From the NCBI RefSeq assembly GCF_000376985.1, contig NZ_AQYA01000028.1:1-64000 (forward strand): a stretch of DNA of 64,000 bases. Reading direction: 5' to 3'. The first letter of the stretch is position 1. Each line of letters begins with the position of its first letter. Below, one piece after another: positions 1 to 14,209 of this stretch. The stretch comes from Streptococcus henryi DSM 19005 (lineage in GTDB: Bacteria; Bacillota; Bacilli; Lactobacillales; Streptococcaceae). The position numbers were made by a program, and so were the translations under genes. A model generated the notes under the pieces. The model made no database searches. It was not told the DNA's origin and worked only from the letters and a program-made list of their open reading frames with translations.

Positions 1-2
1 AA

Positions 3-1451
<1,449 letters not shown>

Positions 1452-1538
1452 TTATTTTTCTATTTTAGTAACACGCTTTCTATAGCGCTTTTGTATTTTT
1501 AGTGTATACTTAATTATAGAAATAAAACGGAGGCGACT

Positions 1539-2363
1539 ATGACAGTAAAGCTTATTGCAACAGATATGGACGGTACATTTTTGAATGACCAAAAAACTTA
1601 TGATAATGTGCGCTTTCACAAGCTTTTAGAGAGAATGGCTGTGCATGATATCCATTTCGTGGTAGCAAGTGGCAATCAATATTGTCATTTGGTTGAAAGT
1701 TTTCCAGATATAAAAGATAATCTGACCTTTATTGGTGAAAATGGAAGTCATATTGTTCATCAAGGTGAAACTTTGTTTGAGATATTTCAGTCTCATAAAG
1801 AAATAGCAGAGCTTGTTCAGTTCATTAAATCAAATTTTCCAGAAACCGTTATAGCACTTACTGGGAAAACTTCAGCTTACATGCTGAAATCTAATGATGA
1901 AGATTCCTTGAAAACTTTGAGATATTATTTGCCCAAATTGGAATTAGTTGATTCATTCAGTCCGATTCCAAGAGATGATTTCTTTAAATCCGTTTTATTA
2001 ATGGAACCAGAATTAACTAGAGAGATTCAAGTAGCTCTAAATCATCATTTTGAATCTAGTTCATTGATTGGGACTTCAAGCGGTTTTGGTTGCATTGATG
2101 TTATCACCAAAGGATATCATAAAGGTTGGGCTTTGCAACGTCTTTTAGATGAATGGGGGCTAACATCTGAAAATCTAATGGTATTTGGTGACGGTGAAAA
2201 TGACTTGTCTATGCTCAAACTTGCTAAATATTCTTACGCCATGTCAAATGCACCTGAAAACGTAAAAGCGCATGCAAATTTTCAAACATCTTCAAATAAT
2301 GAGGATGGTGTTTTACAAGCGATTGAGGAATATTTAAACAAATTAGAGGGAATCATAGGATAG
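1539..2363 (+). CDS. Cof-type HAD-IIB family phosphatase
   Basis: A 274-residue cytoplasmic HAD hydrolase. Motif I is DMDGTF with the nucleophile/acid pair D9 and D11. Motif IV is GDGEND (D218, D222). The cap is of the Cof (IIB) type, and the family commonly dephosphorylates sugar phosphates, FMN or PLP. The ATG follows a GGAGG site. It sits between two 6-phospho-beta-glucosidase genes and has a close relative at 4711-5535, also next to a glucosidase. This suggests, by inference only, that it recycles a phosphorylated product of beta-glucoside breakdown. A TATACT -10 element lies at 1505-1510 just upstream. Confidence 0.88.
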   Translation: MTVKLIATDMDGTFLNDQKTYDNVRFHKLLERMAVHDIHFVVASGNQYCHLVESFPDIKDNLTFIGENGSHIVHQGETLFEIFQSHKEIAELVQFIKSNFPETVIALTGKTSAYMLKSNDEDSLKTLRYYLPKLELVDSFSPIPRDDFFKSVLLMEPELTREIQVALNHHFESSSLIGTSSGFGCIDVITKGYHKGWALQRLLDEWGLTSENLMVFGDGENDLSMLKLAKYSYAMSNAPENVKAHANFQTSSNNEDGVLQAIEEYLNKLEGIIG

Positions 2364-2387
2364 TACCACTTTTCCGTAATATCTTAT

Positions 2388-3951
<1,564 letters not shown>

Positions 3952-3986
3952 TACAGAACTTCATTGGAGAAAACAAGTAAAGAGTC

Positions 3987-4017
3987 AAAATCCTGCATAT
4001 GCGGGATTTTGGTTTTT
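3987..4017 (+). terminator. Intrinsic terminator after the second glucosidase
   Basis: Arms AAAATCC (3987-3993) and GGATTTT (4004-4010), with further pairing inside around GCATATGC, are followed by a T-rich tail to 4017. Confidence 0.75.
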
Positions 4018-4048
4018 ATAAAAAATATAAATAGGAATTATATTTGAA

Positions 4049-4663
4049 ATGAAAGAAGTTATTAGCCCAGAATTACGAGCTTACCATCACTCTAAGTTAG
4101 ATGGTTTTATTAAAGAAAATCAGAAACTTGAAAAAGGCGGTTATGTTTTTGCAGGTGATTCAATTACCGATTTTTTCCCTATAAAAAAATATTTAGGCAG
4201 AGATTTATCCTTGATAAACAGAGGTATCGCCGGAATAGATACGACATGGTTATTAGAACATTTAGAAGAACAGGTCTGGATTTTGGAGCCCGAAAAAGTG
4301 TTTATATGGCTTGGGACCAATGACCTCGGATTAGGCTACTCAATTAGTGATATCATCAATAACTATATTGAAATAATTTCAGAAATTAAAAGTGAATCCA
4401 TTGCTACACAAATCTATATTATTTCAGTGTTGCCAGTCAATGAGTCAGAAATCTACAAAGATCGTGTGAAAATTAGAAGCAATAAAGCTATTCGTGAACT
4501 TAATTTGAGTTTGTCAAACTTGGCAGGAGTAGAGTTTGTTGATTTATATAGTTTACTTCTGGATGCGAAAGGAAATTTAGAGGCCATCTATACCAAAGAT
4601 GGTCTACATCTAACATCTAAAGCATATGAGATACTTGCTGAGGAAATAAGAAAATACCTATAG
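4049..4663 (+). CDS. SGNH/GDSL-family esterase or acetylhydrolase
   Basis: A 204-residue SGNH hydrolase without signal peptide. Block I is GDSIT with nucleophile S38, block III is GTND with N91, and block V is DGLHL with D184 and H187. This completes the Ser-Asp-His triad and the oxyanion-hole residues. Members deacylate esters, including acetylated sugars. Between a phospho-beta-glucosidase and a HAD phosphatase it could strip acyl groups from imported glycosides, which is inference. The ribosome site is weak (AATAGGA, about 12 bases upstream). It reads in the same direction as its neighbours with short gaps. Confidence 0.82.
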   Translation: MKEVISPELRAYHHSKLDGFIKENQKLEKGGYVFAGDSITDFFPIKKYLGRDLSLINRGIAGIDTTWLLEHLEEQVWILEPEKVFIWLGTNDLGLGYSISDIINNYIEIISEIKSESIATQIYIISVLPVNESEIYKDRVKIRSNKAIRELNLSLSNLAGVEFVDLYSLLLDAKGNLEAIYTKDGLHLTSKAYEILAEEIRKYL

Positions 4664-4668
4664 CTTTA

Positions 4669-4696
4669 TATAATTTGTTTAGTATTAGAATACTAA
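4669..4696 (+). promoter_or_regulatory. TATAAT followed by a perfect 18-bp palindrome, possible operator
   Basis: TATAAT at 4669-4674 is followed four bases later by TTAGTATTAGAATACTAA (4679-4696). Its 8-base arms are perfectly complementary, and it ends next to the GGAGG of the downstream HAD gene. No convincing -35 is seen. The palindrome covers the expected start of transcription, a usual place for a repressor site. A related arrangement occurs upstream of the pel operon. Confidence 0.4.
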
Positions 4697-4710
4697 TGGA
4701 GGTTGAATCC

Positions 4711-5535
4711 ATGACAATAAAAATGATTGCCAGCGATATGGATGGCACATTTCTCAATGAAAGAGGAAAATACGACAGACAGCGTTTTGAAAATATTTTA
4801 GTTGAATTAGAGAAAAAAGATATTTCATTTGTTGTTGCAAGTGGTAATAGTATGCCACGTTTAGAGATGATGTTTGAAGGACTTACAGATAGATTATCTT
4901 TTGTGGCGGAGAATGGTTCTTTAGTTCTTGATAAGGGTGATCTTATCGCCAGAAACTTACTTGACAGAAAGTTGGTTAAACAATTTTTAGATTATTTTGA
5001 AGGAAACCACGCAGCATACAGAATAATGTTGGCTGGACAAAATAATTCTTACATGTTAGCAGCAGCTAATTTTCCAGAAACAAACCATATGATTGATGAA
5101 AAGCAGTTGGAAGCCCTGACGGCAAGCATAAAAGTTTTAGATAGTTTTGATGATTTGCCCGAAGATCAGATTTTTAAAATATCTATGATGGTTGACATTG
5201 AAGCCTGTGCTGATATCATCGCAAGGTTTAATAATAGTTTTCAGGGAAATTTAACTGCAACAACAAGTGGATATGGTACTATTGATATCATTCAGACTGG
5301 TATCCATAAAGCATGGGGCTTGCAACAACTTATGAATAAAAATGACTTAAGTTCAGAGAATTTGATGACATTTGGAGATGGTGGGAATGATATAGAAATG
5401 TTACAATTAGCTAAAAATTCCTACGCTATGGCAAATGCACCTAAAGAAGTGAAAGAAGTTGCTGCTTTTTTAGCACCACATCACAAAGAGTCTGGGGTTT
5501 TACAAGTAATTGAGCAATTATTAACACAAATTTAA
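4711..5535 (+). CDS. Cof-type HAD-IIB family phosphatase
   Basis: A 274-residue HAD phosphatase with the same length and layout as the gene at 1539-2363. Motif I is SDMDGTF (D9, D11) and motif IV is FGDGGND. The ATG at 4711 follows GGAGG at 4698-4702; longer in-frame starts upstream lack a ribosome site. The pair probably arose by duplication together with neighbouring glucosidase genes. The substrate is likely a small sugar phosphate, but HAD-IIB enzymes are promiscuous and this cannot be settled here. An 18-bp palindrome directly upstream suggests its own regulation. Confidence 0.88.
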   Translation: MTIKMIASDMDGTFLNERGKYDRQRFENILVELEKKDISFVVASGNSMPRLEMMFEGLTDRLSFVAENGSLVLDKGDLIARNLLDRKLVKQFLDYFEGNHAAYRIMLAGQNNSYMLAAANFPETNHMIDEKQLEALTASIKVLDSFDDLPEDQIFKISMMVDIEACADIIARFNNSFQGNLTATTSGYGTIDIIQTGIHKAWGLQQLMNKNDLSSENLMTFGDGGNDIEMLQLAKNSYAMANAPKEVKEVAAFLAPHHKESGVLQVIEQLLTQI

Positions 5536-5557
5536 TGCTGATAGAAAGTAGGTTGTT

Positions 5558-6481
5558 ATGTTTACAACTTTAATAAGCCAGATTTTTATCATGTTTCTAC
5601 TAATGGGATTTGGTGTGTTAGCTAGCAAACTAAAAATCATTCGTAGAGAATCTTCAGATGATTTAACAGCTCTGCTGATTAATATCATTAGTCCAGCTTT
5701 GATTATTATGGCTTTGCAAAGACCTATTACAGATGATATTCTTCATATCATCTTTTTGGTTGGTTTAGGTGTTGTTGCCATTTATTTAATTGAAATTGTC
5801 ATTAGTCATTTAACCTTTAGTAAACTAAGCAATATAGATAGTCGGAGAAGCGCTATTTTTGCCAGTGTCTATAATAATGTTGGCTTTATAGGTATTCCAC
5901 TTGTTAGTGCGGTTATCGGACAAGATGGAGTGCTCTATGCAGTTATCTCAATGATTGTCTACAATATCTTCTGTTGGACACATGGTTCTAGTCTTTTTCA
6001 GCCAGACTTGTCTTTTGGAGATAGGATACGAAGTATATTTTTAAATCCAAATGTCATTGCCATTATAATCGGACTTTGTTTATTTTTTACATCAACTAAC
6101 ATTCCCTCAATTATTGGGAATACACTTACTTATCTAGGAAATGCAAACACACCTCTTTCAATGCTGATTATTGGCTTTACACTTGCAAACGCTAGATTAA
6201 AAAAAGAAACGTTCAATAAGACAGTTCTAACTTCTGTTTTATTCCGGAATATTGTTTTTCCATTGCTTTCAATGATGGTTTTCAAATTAATTGGTTTAGA
6301 AGGCATTAATTACACAGCTAGCCTATTGATTGCTGCTTGTCCAGCTCCTAGCCTTGTTGTTATCTTTACAATTCAAGCTAAAGGAAATACAGATGATGCT
6401 GTCGCAGAAGTAGGATTGTCAACTTTATTTAGCTTAATTAGCATACCTTTTATTTTCGCCATCAGCAATTTTCTTTTTTAG
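5558..6481 (+). CDS. AEC-family permease (auxin efflux carrier-like)
   Basis: A 307-residue integral membrane protein of the AEC family, which includes malate/lactate permeases and plant auxin carriers. It has about ten hydrophobic segments in the usual five-plus-five arrangement, with the conserved NNVGFIGIP segment near residue 105 and CPAPSLVV near residue 265. It begins 22 bases after the HAD gene and probably shares its transcript. In streptococci such permeases often move organic acids; export of a catabolic by-product of the glucoside pathway is possible but not shown. Confidence 0.8.
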   Translation: MFTTLISQIFIMFLLMGFGVLASKLKIIRRESSDDLTALLINIISPALIIMALQRPITDDILHIIFLVGLGVVAIYLIEIVISHLTFSKLSNIDSRRSAIFASVYNNVGFIGIPLVSAVIGQDGVLYAVISMIVYNIFCWTHGSSLFQPDLSFGDRIRSIFLNPNVIAIIIGLCLFFTSTNIPSIIGNTLTYLGNANTPLSMLIIGFTLANARLKKETFNKTVLTSVLFRNIVFPLLSMMVFKLIGLEGINYTASLLIAACPAPSLVVIFTIQAKGNTDDAVAEVGLSTLFSLISIPFIFAISNFLF

Positions 6482-6562
6482 AAAATAGCAGAGCATAAAT
6501 CAAAGTCACTAACTTTGGAAGTAAAATAGTGTTATAGTACCAATATTTCGTATCATTAGACA

Positions 6563-6591
6563 AGAAAAACGGTTACATTTAGAGTTATAAT
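6563..6591 (+). promoter_or_regulatory. Promoter -10 with a cre-like site upstream of the third glucosidase
   Basis: TATAAT lies at 6586-6591. A cre-like 15-mer at 6563-6577 matches 11 of 15 consensus positions, including the central CG. It occupies the -35 region, so CcpA binding would block the promoter. It is weaker than the site at 2388. Confidence 0.4.
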
Positions 6592-6608
6592 CTTAATAGA
6601 TTAAATAA

Positions 6609-8096
<1,488 letters not shown>

Positions 8097-8103
8097 AATA
8101 GAG

Positions 8104-8131
8104 CTCAGTTGCCAGTCAACTGAGTTTCTTT
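8104..8131 (+). terminator. Intrinsic terminator after the third glucosidase
   Basis: An eight-base-pair stem CTCAGTTG (8104-8111) with CAACTGAG (8117-8124), a five-base loop, and the tail TTTCTTT. Confidence 0.85.
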
Positions 8132-8147
8132 AGAAAAGAGATTATTA

Positions 8148-8750
8148 ATGACTAGAAAACTTTACCTCATGCGACATGGAGAGACCTTGTTTAACACCCA
8201 AGGTCGTGTTCAGGGCGCCTGTGATTCTCCTCTGACGGAAAATGGCAGAGCGCAAGCCCTATTGGCCAAAGAATACTTTGTCAAAGAATCTATCACATTT
8301 GATGCGGTCTATTCCTCAACTCAGGAAAGAGCAACTGATACAGCCAAATTAGTATCTGAACAAGATGCAGTTACCCAATTAAAAGGTATCAAAGAAATGG
8401 ATTTTGGCACCTTTGAAGCCCAACCAGAAATGCTACTACCCAAATTTCGTCCAGGAGCCATTTCTTTTGAAGATTTATTAGTTCCTTTTGGTGGCGAAGA
8501 TATCAGAGATGTTGGAAAACGTGCTAAGTCTACCATTGATTCTGTCATCTCAGCAACAAATGATAAAAGTTTACTCATGGTTAGTCATGGGGTCACCATG
8601 TGGGGGCTCTGTCTAGAGCTAGATATCACCTTCCCAGCAGGAGTAGGGTTCTCAAATTGTGCTATTTGTGAATTCGATATTCATGAGTCAGACTACAGAC
8701 TAAGAAAACTCATCCTACCGACAAAAGATTTCCAAATCCATGAATTTTAA
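8148..8750 (+). CDS. Histidine phosphatase family protein (phosphoglycerate mutase-like)
   Basis: A 200-residue cytoplasmic protein with LMRHGE at the N-terminus (catalytic H10) and the second histidine H147 in VSHG. These are the hallmarks of the RHG histidine phosphatase superfamily. It lacks the length and loops of a glycolytic phosphoglycerate mutase, so a phosphatase for small phosphoesters is more likely. It is tandemly duplicated with the next gene (12-base gap), and a third, broken copy follows. The substrate is unknown; location after a phospho-glucosidase hints at sugar phosphates. Confidence 0.87.
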   Translation: MTRKLYLMRHGETLFNTQGRVQGACDSPLTENGRAQALLAKEYFVKESITFDAVYSSTQERATDTAKLVSEQDAVTQLKGIKEMDFGTFEAQPEMLLPKFRPGAISFEDLLVPFGGEDIRDVGKRAKSTIDSVISATNDKSLLMVSHGVTMWGLCLELDITFPAGVGFSNCAICEFDIHESDYRLRKLILPTKDFQIHEF

Positions 8751-8761
8751 GGGGGTAGCTT

Positions 8762-9361
8762 ATGACCAAAACACTCTATTTAATGCGCCATGGCCAAACA
8801 CGTTTTAATCACTTGAAACGCATTCAAGGTGCTAGCGATAGTCCTCTGACAGATCTTGGGATTGAACAGGCTAAACAGGCTGGAGCTTATCTTGCACATA
8901 TAGACTTTGATGCCATCTATTCTTCAACACAAGAGCGTGCCGTTGATACAGCTGAGCTTGTATCGGGAAGGACTGATATTATCCGCTTAAAAGGATTGAA
9001 GGAAATGGACTTCGGAACTTTTGAGGGACAGTCTGAGAGTTTGAACCCTCCCTTGCAACCTGGGATTGGATATGGTGATTACTTTATTCAGCATTCTGGT
9101 GAAGGTTCAATGGCTGTTAGGGAAAGAATGAAGGAGACGCTTAGTCAAATCTTAACTAAGCACCATGAGGGAGAGACCATACTAGCAGTCAGTCACGGTG
9201 CTGCTATTGCTCAGTTCTACCGTGGTGTTTTACCACAACCACCCCAAGTCAGAATGTCTAACTGTGCCATTCTGCATTTTGAAGTAGATCAAAATTCTTA
9301 CGATTTAATCTCTATCTATGATCCCGTTAATCAGCAAGTACTCTTTCACAAGGAAGATTAA
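8762..9361 (+). CDS. Histidine phosphatase family protein (second tandem copy)
   Basis: A 199-residue paralogue of the preceding gene. LMRHGQ carries H10 and AVSHG carries H145; the conserved YSSTQERA(V/T)DTAE and LKEMDFG segments are shared between the two. It starts at an ATG preceded by AAGGGGG. Its stop codon overlaps the ATG of a degenerate third copy by one base, showing that the family expanded here by tandem duplication. Confidence 0.87.
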   Translation: MTKTLYLMRHGQTRFNHLKRIQGASDSPLTDLGIEQAKQAGAYLAHIDFDAIYSSTQERAVDTAELVSGRTDIIRLKGLKEMDFGTFEGQSESLNPPLQPGIGYGDYFIQHSGEGSMAVRERMKETLSQILTKHHEGETILAVSHGAAIAQFYRGVLPQPPQVRMSNCAILHFEVDQNSYDLISIYDPVNQQVLFHKED

Positions 9362-9747
9362 ATGACCAAGACTCTTTATCTTATGCGCCATGAATAGACT
9401 ATTTTTAACCAACTATAGTCGAATGAAGAGCTTTCAGACAAGAAACAGAAGAGCAGAAGAAGTCCAGGCTGTTTTAGCTGTCAGTCACGCAGGTGCTATT
9501 TTGTCATTCTTTGCATCACTTCATCTTATACTCTTCGAAAATCAAAATGATAGATTGTTAAGCCTTCTTGCCTACCATCAGGTATGTCTGCGTCGGCTTG
9601 CCTCCTCTAATTTTGATTTTCATTGAGTATTACTGACACCCTAAATTACATTTCTCAAATTGTTGTATTTTTAAGTACCAATTGACTAAAGAAAGATTTG
9701 ATCTGGTCAGCATTATTGATCTGCTAGCCAAGGAAATCTATGAATAA
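9361..9747 (+). pseudogene. Broken third histidine phosphatase, interrupted by a small repeat
   Basis: The fragment starts MTKTLYLMRHE and then hits TAG exactly where the sister copy has glutamine (H-G-Q-T-x-F-N becomes H-E-stop-T-I-F-N). Most of the middle is deleted. A frameshifted piece AVLAVSHAGAI, matching the second catalytic motif, ends near 9527. There a 104-base repeat (9528-9631) intervenes. After it HPKLHFSNC, then YQLTKERFDLVSIIDL, matches the C-terminus of the intact copies and ends at TAA 9745-9747. A 78-codon open frame at 9390-9626 is a by-product of this decay, not a gene. Confidence 0.85.
9528..9631 (-). repeat. MITE-like small repeat, copy A
   Basis: The ends are imperfect inverted repeats (ATACTCTTCGAAAATC against GATTTTCATTGAGTAT). 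Read on the minus strand, its interior resembles the sequence at 38444-38537, including shared GGCAAG and TATCATTTTGATTTT blocks. It lies inside a decayed gene whose coding sequence resumes on the far side, so it has behaved as an insertion. No coding capacity. Confidence 0.6.
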
Positions 9748-9839
9748 CAGGAAATATGTGACTTTGATAGTATAGTATAAGTTTTCCAAAGGATTTCACC
9801 AGTTACTTTTTATAAAATTTGATACACTTAAAGAAATAA

Positions 9840-11300
<1,461 letters not shown>

Positions 11301-11308
11301 TGAAATTT

Positions 11309-11337
11309 AGAGTGGCCTATTCTTAGCCCCTCTTTTT
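11309..11337 (+). terminator. Intrinsic terminator after the fourth glucosidase
   Basis: The stem AGAG-GGC (11309-11316) pairs with GCC-CTCT (11326-11333) around one mismatch and is followed by TTTTT. Confidence 0.65.
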
Positions 11338-11453
11338 AATATGTGGTCAAAAAGAGAGTTGACTAGGAATGGAAAAGCTGTTAAAATCAGCCTAATAAAG
11401 CTATTAGATGAGTTATCAAATAGATGGCCTGTATCTTATTTAAAGGAGAAGTT

Positions 11454-12095
11454 GTGGTTTCAAAGAAAATTACGTTTAATCAAATCTTAGTTTATTTACT
11501 GGGAACTATTATTTTATCTGCAGGCATTTGTTTAAATACCAAAACACAACTTGGGATCTCCCCGATTGTTTCTGTTCCTTATAATATCTCGCAGATATTT
11601 CAAATGCCACTGGGAGTAGTTACCTTTTTCTATTATTGTTTTTTGATTTTTCTTCAGTTTCTGATTCTAAGAAGAAACTTTGAATCTGCTCAAGTTATGC
11701 AGGTGATTGCTAGTTTTCTATCTAGTTTCTTTATGCAAGTCTTCGATGGGATTTTTACAACACCAGATAGTTTAGTGAGTCGTATCACCCTCTTATTGTG
11801 TGCTATTGCCTTAACCGGAATAGGTGCCTCCTTAACTATTGCTATGAAGCTTATCCCTAATCCTGCGGATGGCCTTGCTAATACCATTGGCTTTGCATTG
11901 GGTAAAAATTTTGGATTCGGAAAGAATCTTTTAGATTTTTCCTCTATAATACTAGCCTTAGTGATAGGTTTTGGATTTAGTGGGGGACTGATGGGAATTG
12001 GACTGGGGACTTTTGTTGCCATGGTGACGACAGGGCGTGTTATTGCCCTCGTCCATCCCTTTTCAGAAAAGATTTATGCTAAAGTTAACTCATAG
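11454..12095 (+). CDS. YczE/YyaS/YitT-type membrane protein
   Basis: A protein of about 213 residues with five to six transmembrane segments and the family hallmark of a loop with NTKTQLGISP after the first helix, then PADGLANTIGFALGK later. The GTG at 11454 is chosen because AAAGGAG (11442-11448) lies five bases upstream; the in-frame ATG at 11424 has no ribosome site. These proteins have no established function, and a transporter-like role is often assumed. An alpha/beta hydrolase gene starts 12 bases after its stop and is probably cotranscribed. Confidence 0.72.
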   Translation: MVSKKITFNQILVYLLGTIILSAGICLNTKTQLGISPIVSVPYNISQIFQMPLGVVTFFYYCFLIFLQFLILRRNFESAQVMQVIASFLSSFFMQVFDGIFTTPDSLVSRITLLLCAIALTGIGASLTIAMKLIPNPADGLANTIGFALGKNFGFGKNLLDFSSIILALVIGFGFSGGLMGIGLGTFVAMVTTGRVIALVHPFSEKIYAKVNS

Positions 12096-12107
12096 AAAGG
12101 AATTTCA

Positions 12108-12992
12108 ATGTCTCAAGTTTCAGATCAAATTCGTCTCCAATTTGGAGAAAGCGATGACCGCAGAGACGCTGGCTTGGTTATGCCAGATGGCCTAGCAATT
12201 ACTAAGGATATTCCTTATGGCCAGGATGATAAATGGCAGAGCCTGGATCTCTATAGACCTAAGAAAACTGCTAAGGAGATTCTTCCTGTCATCGTTGTGG
12301 TACATGGTGGCGGTTGGGTCTATGGTGATAAGGAACGCTATCAGTTTTATGCTGCTGATTTAGCTTCGAGAGGCTACGCAGTCATTTGTTATACCTATCG
12401 TCTGGCTCCCGAATTTCAGTTCCCAGCCCCCCTTGAAGACACCAATCTTGTTTTTTCTTGGCTTATGGAAAATGCTGGCGCTTATCAGCTAGACAAGACC
12501 AAGGTTTTCGCTGTGGGTGATTCAGCAGGAGCCCATATCCTAGGCCTTTATGCCAATATCATAACCAATCCACAAGCTGCATCCAAATACTCCTTTACAA
12601 GTCCAAAGTCTTTAACACTCTCGGCCGTCGGACTGCACTGCGGAGCTTACAAAATTGATTTGGAAGACCAAGGTTTAACAAAACTCCTCATGGAAGACTT
12701 TTTACCGAATGGTGGAAATACTGAAGAATTGGAACAAATCAACGTCTTAAAAGGTATTAGTTCAAACTTCCCGCCTGCATTCATCAGCACAGCCGTAGAA
12801 GATTTCTTGCAAAAGGATGCCCCACTCTTGGTTGAATTCCTAACAGAAGTAGAAGTGCCATTTTCCTACAATAAGTATGGTAATAAAAATAATCGTCTCA
12901 AGCATGTCTTCCACCTTAATTTAAAATTGAAAGATGCCAAAATTTGTAATGACGACAACATAGCATTTTTCCATAGATTTTTAGATGACTAA
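12108..12992 (+). CDS. Alpha/beta hydrolase (hormone-sensitive-lipase-type esterase)
   Basis: A 294-residue cytoplasmic esterase. The oxyanion motif HGGGW begins at H66 and the nucleophile elbow GDSAG holds S139. A late aspartate in VEDF and a histidine in KHVFH complete the likely triad. HGGG plus GDSAG defines the acetyl-esterase/HSL branch. Substrates are probably short acyl esters, possibly acetylated sugars given the region. It sits in a two-gene unit with the YczE-like membrane protein. Confidence 0.85.
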   Translation: MSQVSDQIRLQFGESDDRRDAGLVMPDGLAITKDIPYGQDDKWQSLDLYRPKKTAKEILPVIVVVHGGGWVYGDKERYQFYAADLASRGYAVICYTYRLAPEFQFPAPLEDTNLVFSWLMENAGAYQLDKTKVFAVGDSAGAHILGLYANIITNPQAASKYSFTSPKSLTLSAVGLHCGAYKIDLEDQGLTKLLMEDFLPNGGNTEELEQINVLKGISSNFPPAFISTAVEDFLQKDAPLLVEFLTEVEVPFSYNKYGNKNNRLKHVFHLNLKLKDAKICNDDNIAFFHRFLDD

Positions 12993-12994
12993 TT

Positions 12995-13023
12995 CTGAAA
13001 AAATGTTTTCTATAGTGTATAAT
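12995..13023 (+). promoter_or_regulatory. Candidate promoter of the AI-2E-family permease gene
   Basis: TATAAT at 13018-13023 with TCTGAA at 12995-13000 as a weak -35 (17-base spacer), directly before the AAAGGAG of the next gene. Confidence 0.45.
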
Positions 13024-13042
13024 AGTGCCTAAAGGAGTTTTT

Positions 13043-14206
13043 ATGAAATTTGAAAAACAGCAGGTATATTACGTCGTCTTAGCCTTTGTGGTTTGCTTTG
13101 CCATTATGTCTTACTGGAACACTGGGGCAGGCATCCTCCAAAAAATATATAATGCGGCATTTCCCTTTCTGATTGGGGCGGCAATTGCCTATGTTGTTAA
13201 TATTGTTATGAGTGTTTATGAGAATCTCTACACACGTATTGTAAAAGTCGCCTGGCTATTAAAGTTTAAAAGAGCCATCTCTATGATTTTAGCCTATTTG
13301 ACTTTCATTTTGTCCATTGTATGGCTATTTTCAATTGTTTTGCCTGATTTAATATCGAGTCTTTCTGCACTAAGTAAAATTGATCCAACAGCAGTTTCAA
13401 CATTCATTAGTGAGCTAGGAGAAAACAAGCTTATTAGTCAACTGTTACAGTATGTAGGAAAAGATGCAGATTTGTCGGCTACTCTTACCAGTTACGGTCA
13501 ACAAATTTTACAACAAGTTTTAGCAGTTCTGACAAATGTCTTAATCTCTGTAACAACAATAGCCTCTACCGTCTTAAATGTCTTTGTGAGTCTTATCTTC
13601 TCATTTTATGTTCTGGCAAATAAAGAACAATTGGGAAGACAATTTACATTGTTAACGGATACTTATTTAGGGCGATTTGCCAAAAATGTCCACTATTTTG
13701 TAGATATATTACATCAACGCTTTCATGGTTTCTTTGTCAGTCAGACACTTGAAGCGATAATTTTAGGATCTCTAACAGCTATTGGAATGACACTCTTTAA
13801 GATGCCTTTTGCTGCTACAATAGGTGTACTAGTTGCCTTTACTGCCTTAATTCCAGTTGTTGGTGCCTATATTGGTGTAACAATTGGGTTTATTTTGATA
13901 GCTACTCAATCTGTAAATCAAGCTGTAGCCTTTGTCATCTTTTTGGTTATTCTTCAGCAATTTGAGGGGAATCTCATTTATCCTCGTGTTGTTGGTGGTT
14001 CAATCGGACTTCCTGGAATGTGGGTGCTCTTAGCAATTACACTTGGAGCAACATTATGGGGTGTCGGAGGAATGCTGATTGCCGTCCCATTAACAGCAAC
14101 TATCTATCAAGTTATTAAAGATAACGTTCATAAGCGTCAGCTTTCTCAAAAAAACTCAAAAAGCATTTCAAAAGCCAATTTAAGAGCCGAAGTGGAGGAA
14201 GACTAA
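13043..14206 (+). CDS. AI-2E family transporter (UPF0118)
   Basis: A 387-residue membrane protein with two N-terminal helices, a soluble segment around residues 85-150, and about six further helices ending near residue 360. The region around residues 300-330 (PRVVGGSIGLPGMWVLLAITLG) is the conserved family block. The ATG at 13043 follows AAAGGAG by five bases; the GTG at 13025 does not. Despite the name, most members do not carry AI-2; sodium/proton antiport and other roles are reported. The GT8 gene follows three bases later. Confidence 0.85.
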   Translation: MKFEKQQVYYVVLAFVVCFAIMSYWNTGAGILQKIYNAAFPFLIGAAIAYVVNIVMSVYENLYTRIVKVAWLLKFKRAISMILAYLTFILSIVWLFSIVLPDLISSLSALSKIDPTAVSTFISELGENKLISQLLQYVGKDADLSATLTSYGQQILQQVLAVLTNVLISVTTIASTVLNVFVSLIFSFYVLANKEQLGRQFTLLTDTYLGRFAKNVHYFVDILHQRFHGFFVSQTLEAIILGSLTAIGMTLFKMPFAATIGVLVAFTALIPVVGAYIGVTIGFILIATQSVNQAVAFVIFLVILQQFEGNLIYPRVVGGSIGLPGMWVLLAITLGATLWGVGGMLIAVPLTATIYQVIKDNVHKRQLSQKNSKSISKANLRAEVEED

Positions 14207-14209
14207 GAG

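Noticed and set aside
1479..1493. cre-like CTATAGCGCTTTTGT before the first HAD gene
   Set aside because: Only about nine or ten consensus positions match and the flanking arms are wrong; the core GCGCTTTT alone is not enough.
9390..9626. A 78-codon open frame between the phosphatases and the fourth glucosidase
   Set aside because: It mixes the frameshifted AVLAVSHAGAI remnant with translated repeat sequence and lacks a proper ribosome site, so it is part of the pseudogene.
11690..12022. 110-codon minus-strand frame across the YczE-like gene
   Set aside because: Low-complexity Pro/Lys/Ile content mirrors the membrane-protein codons on the other strand; no start signal.
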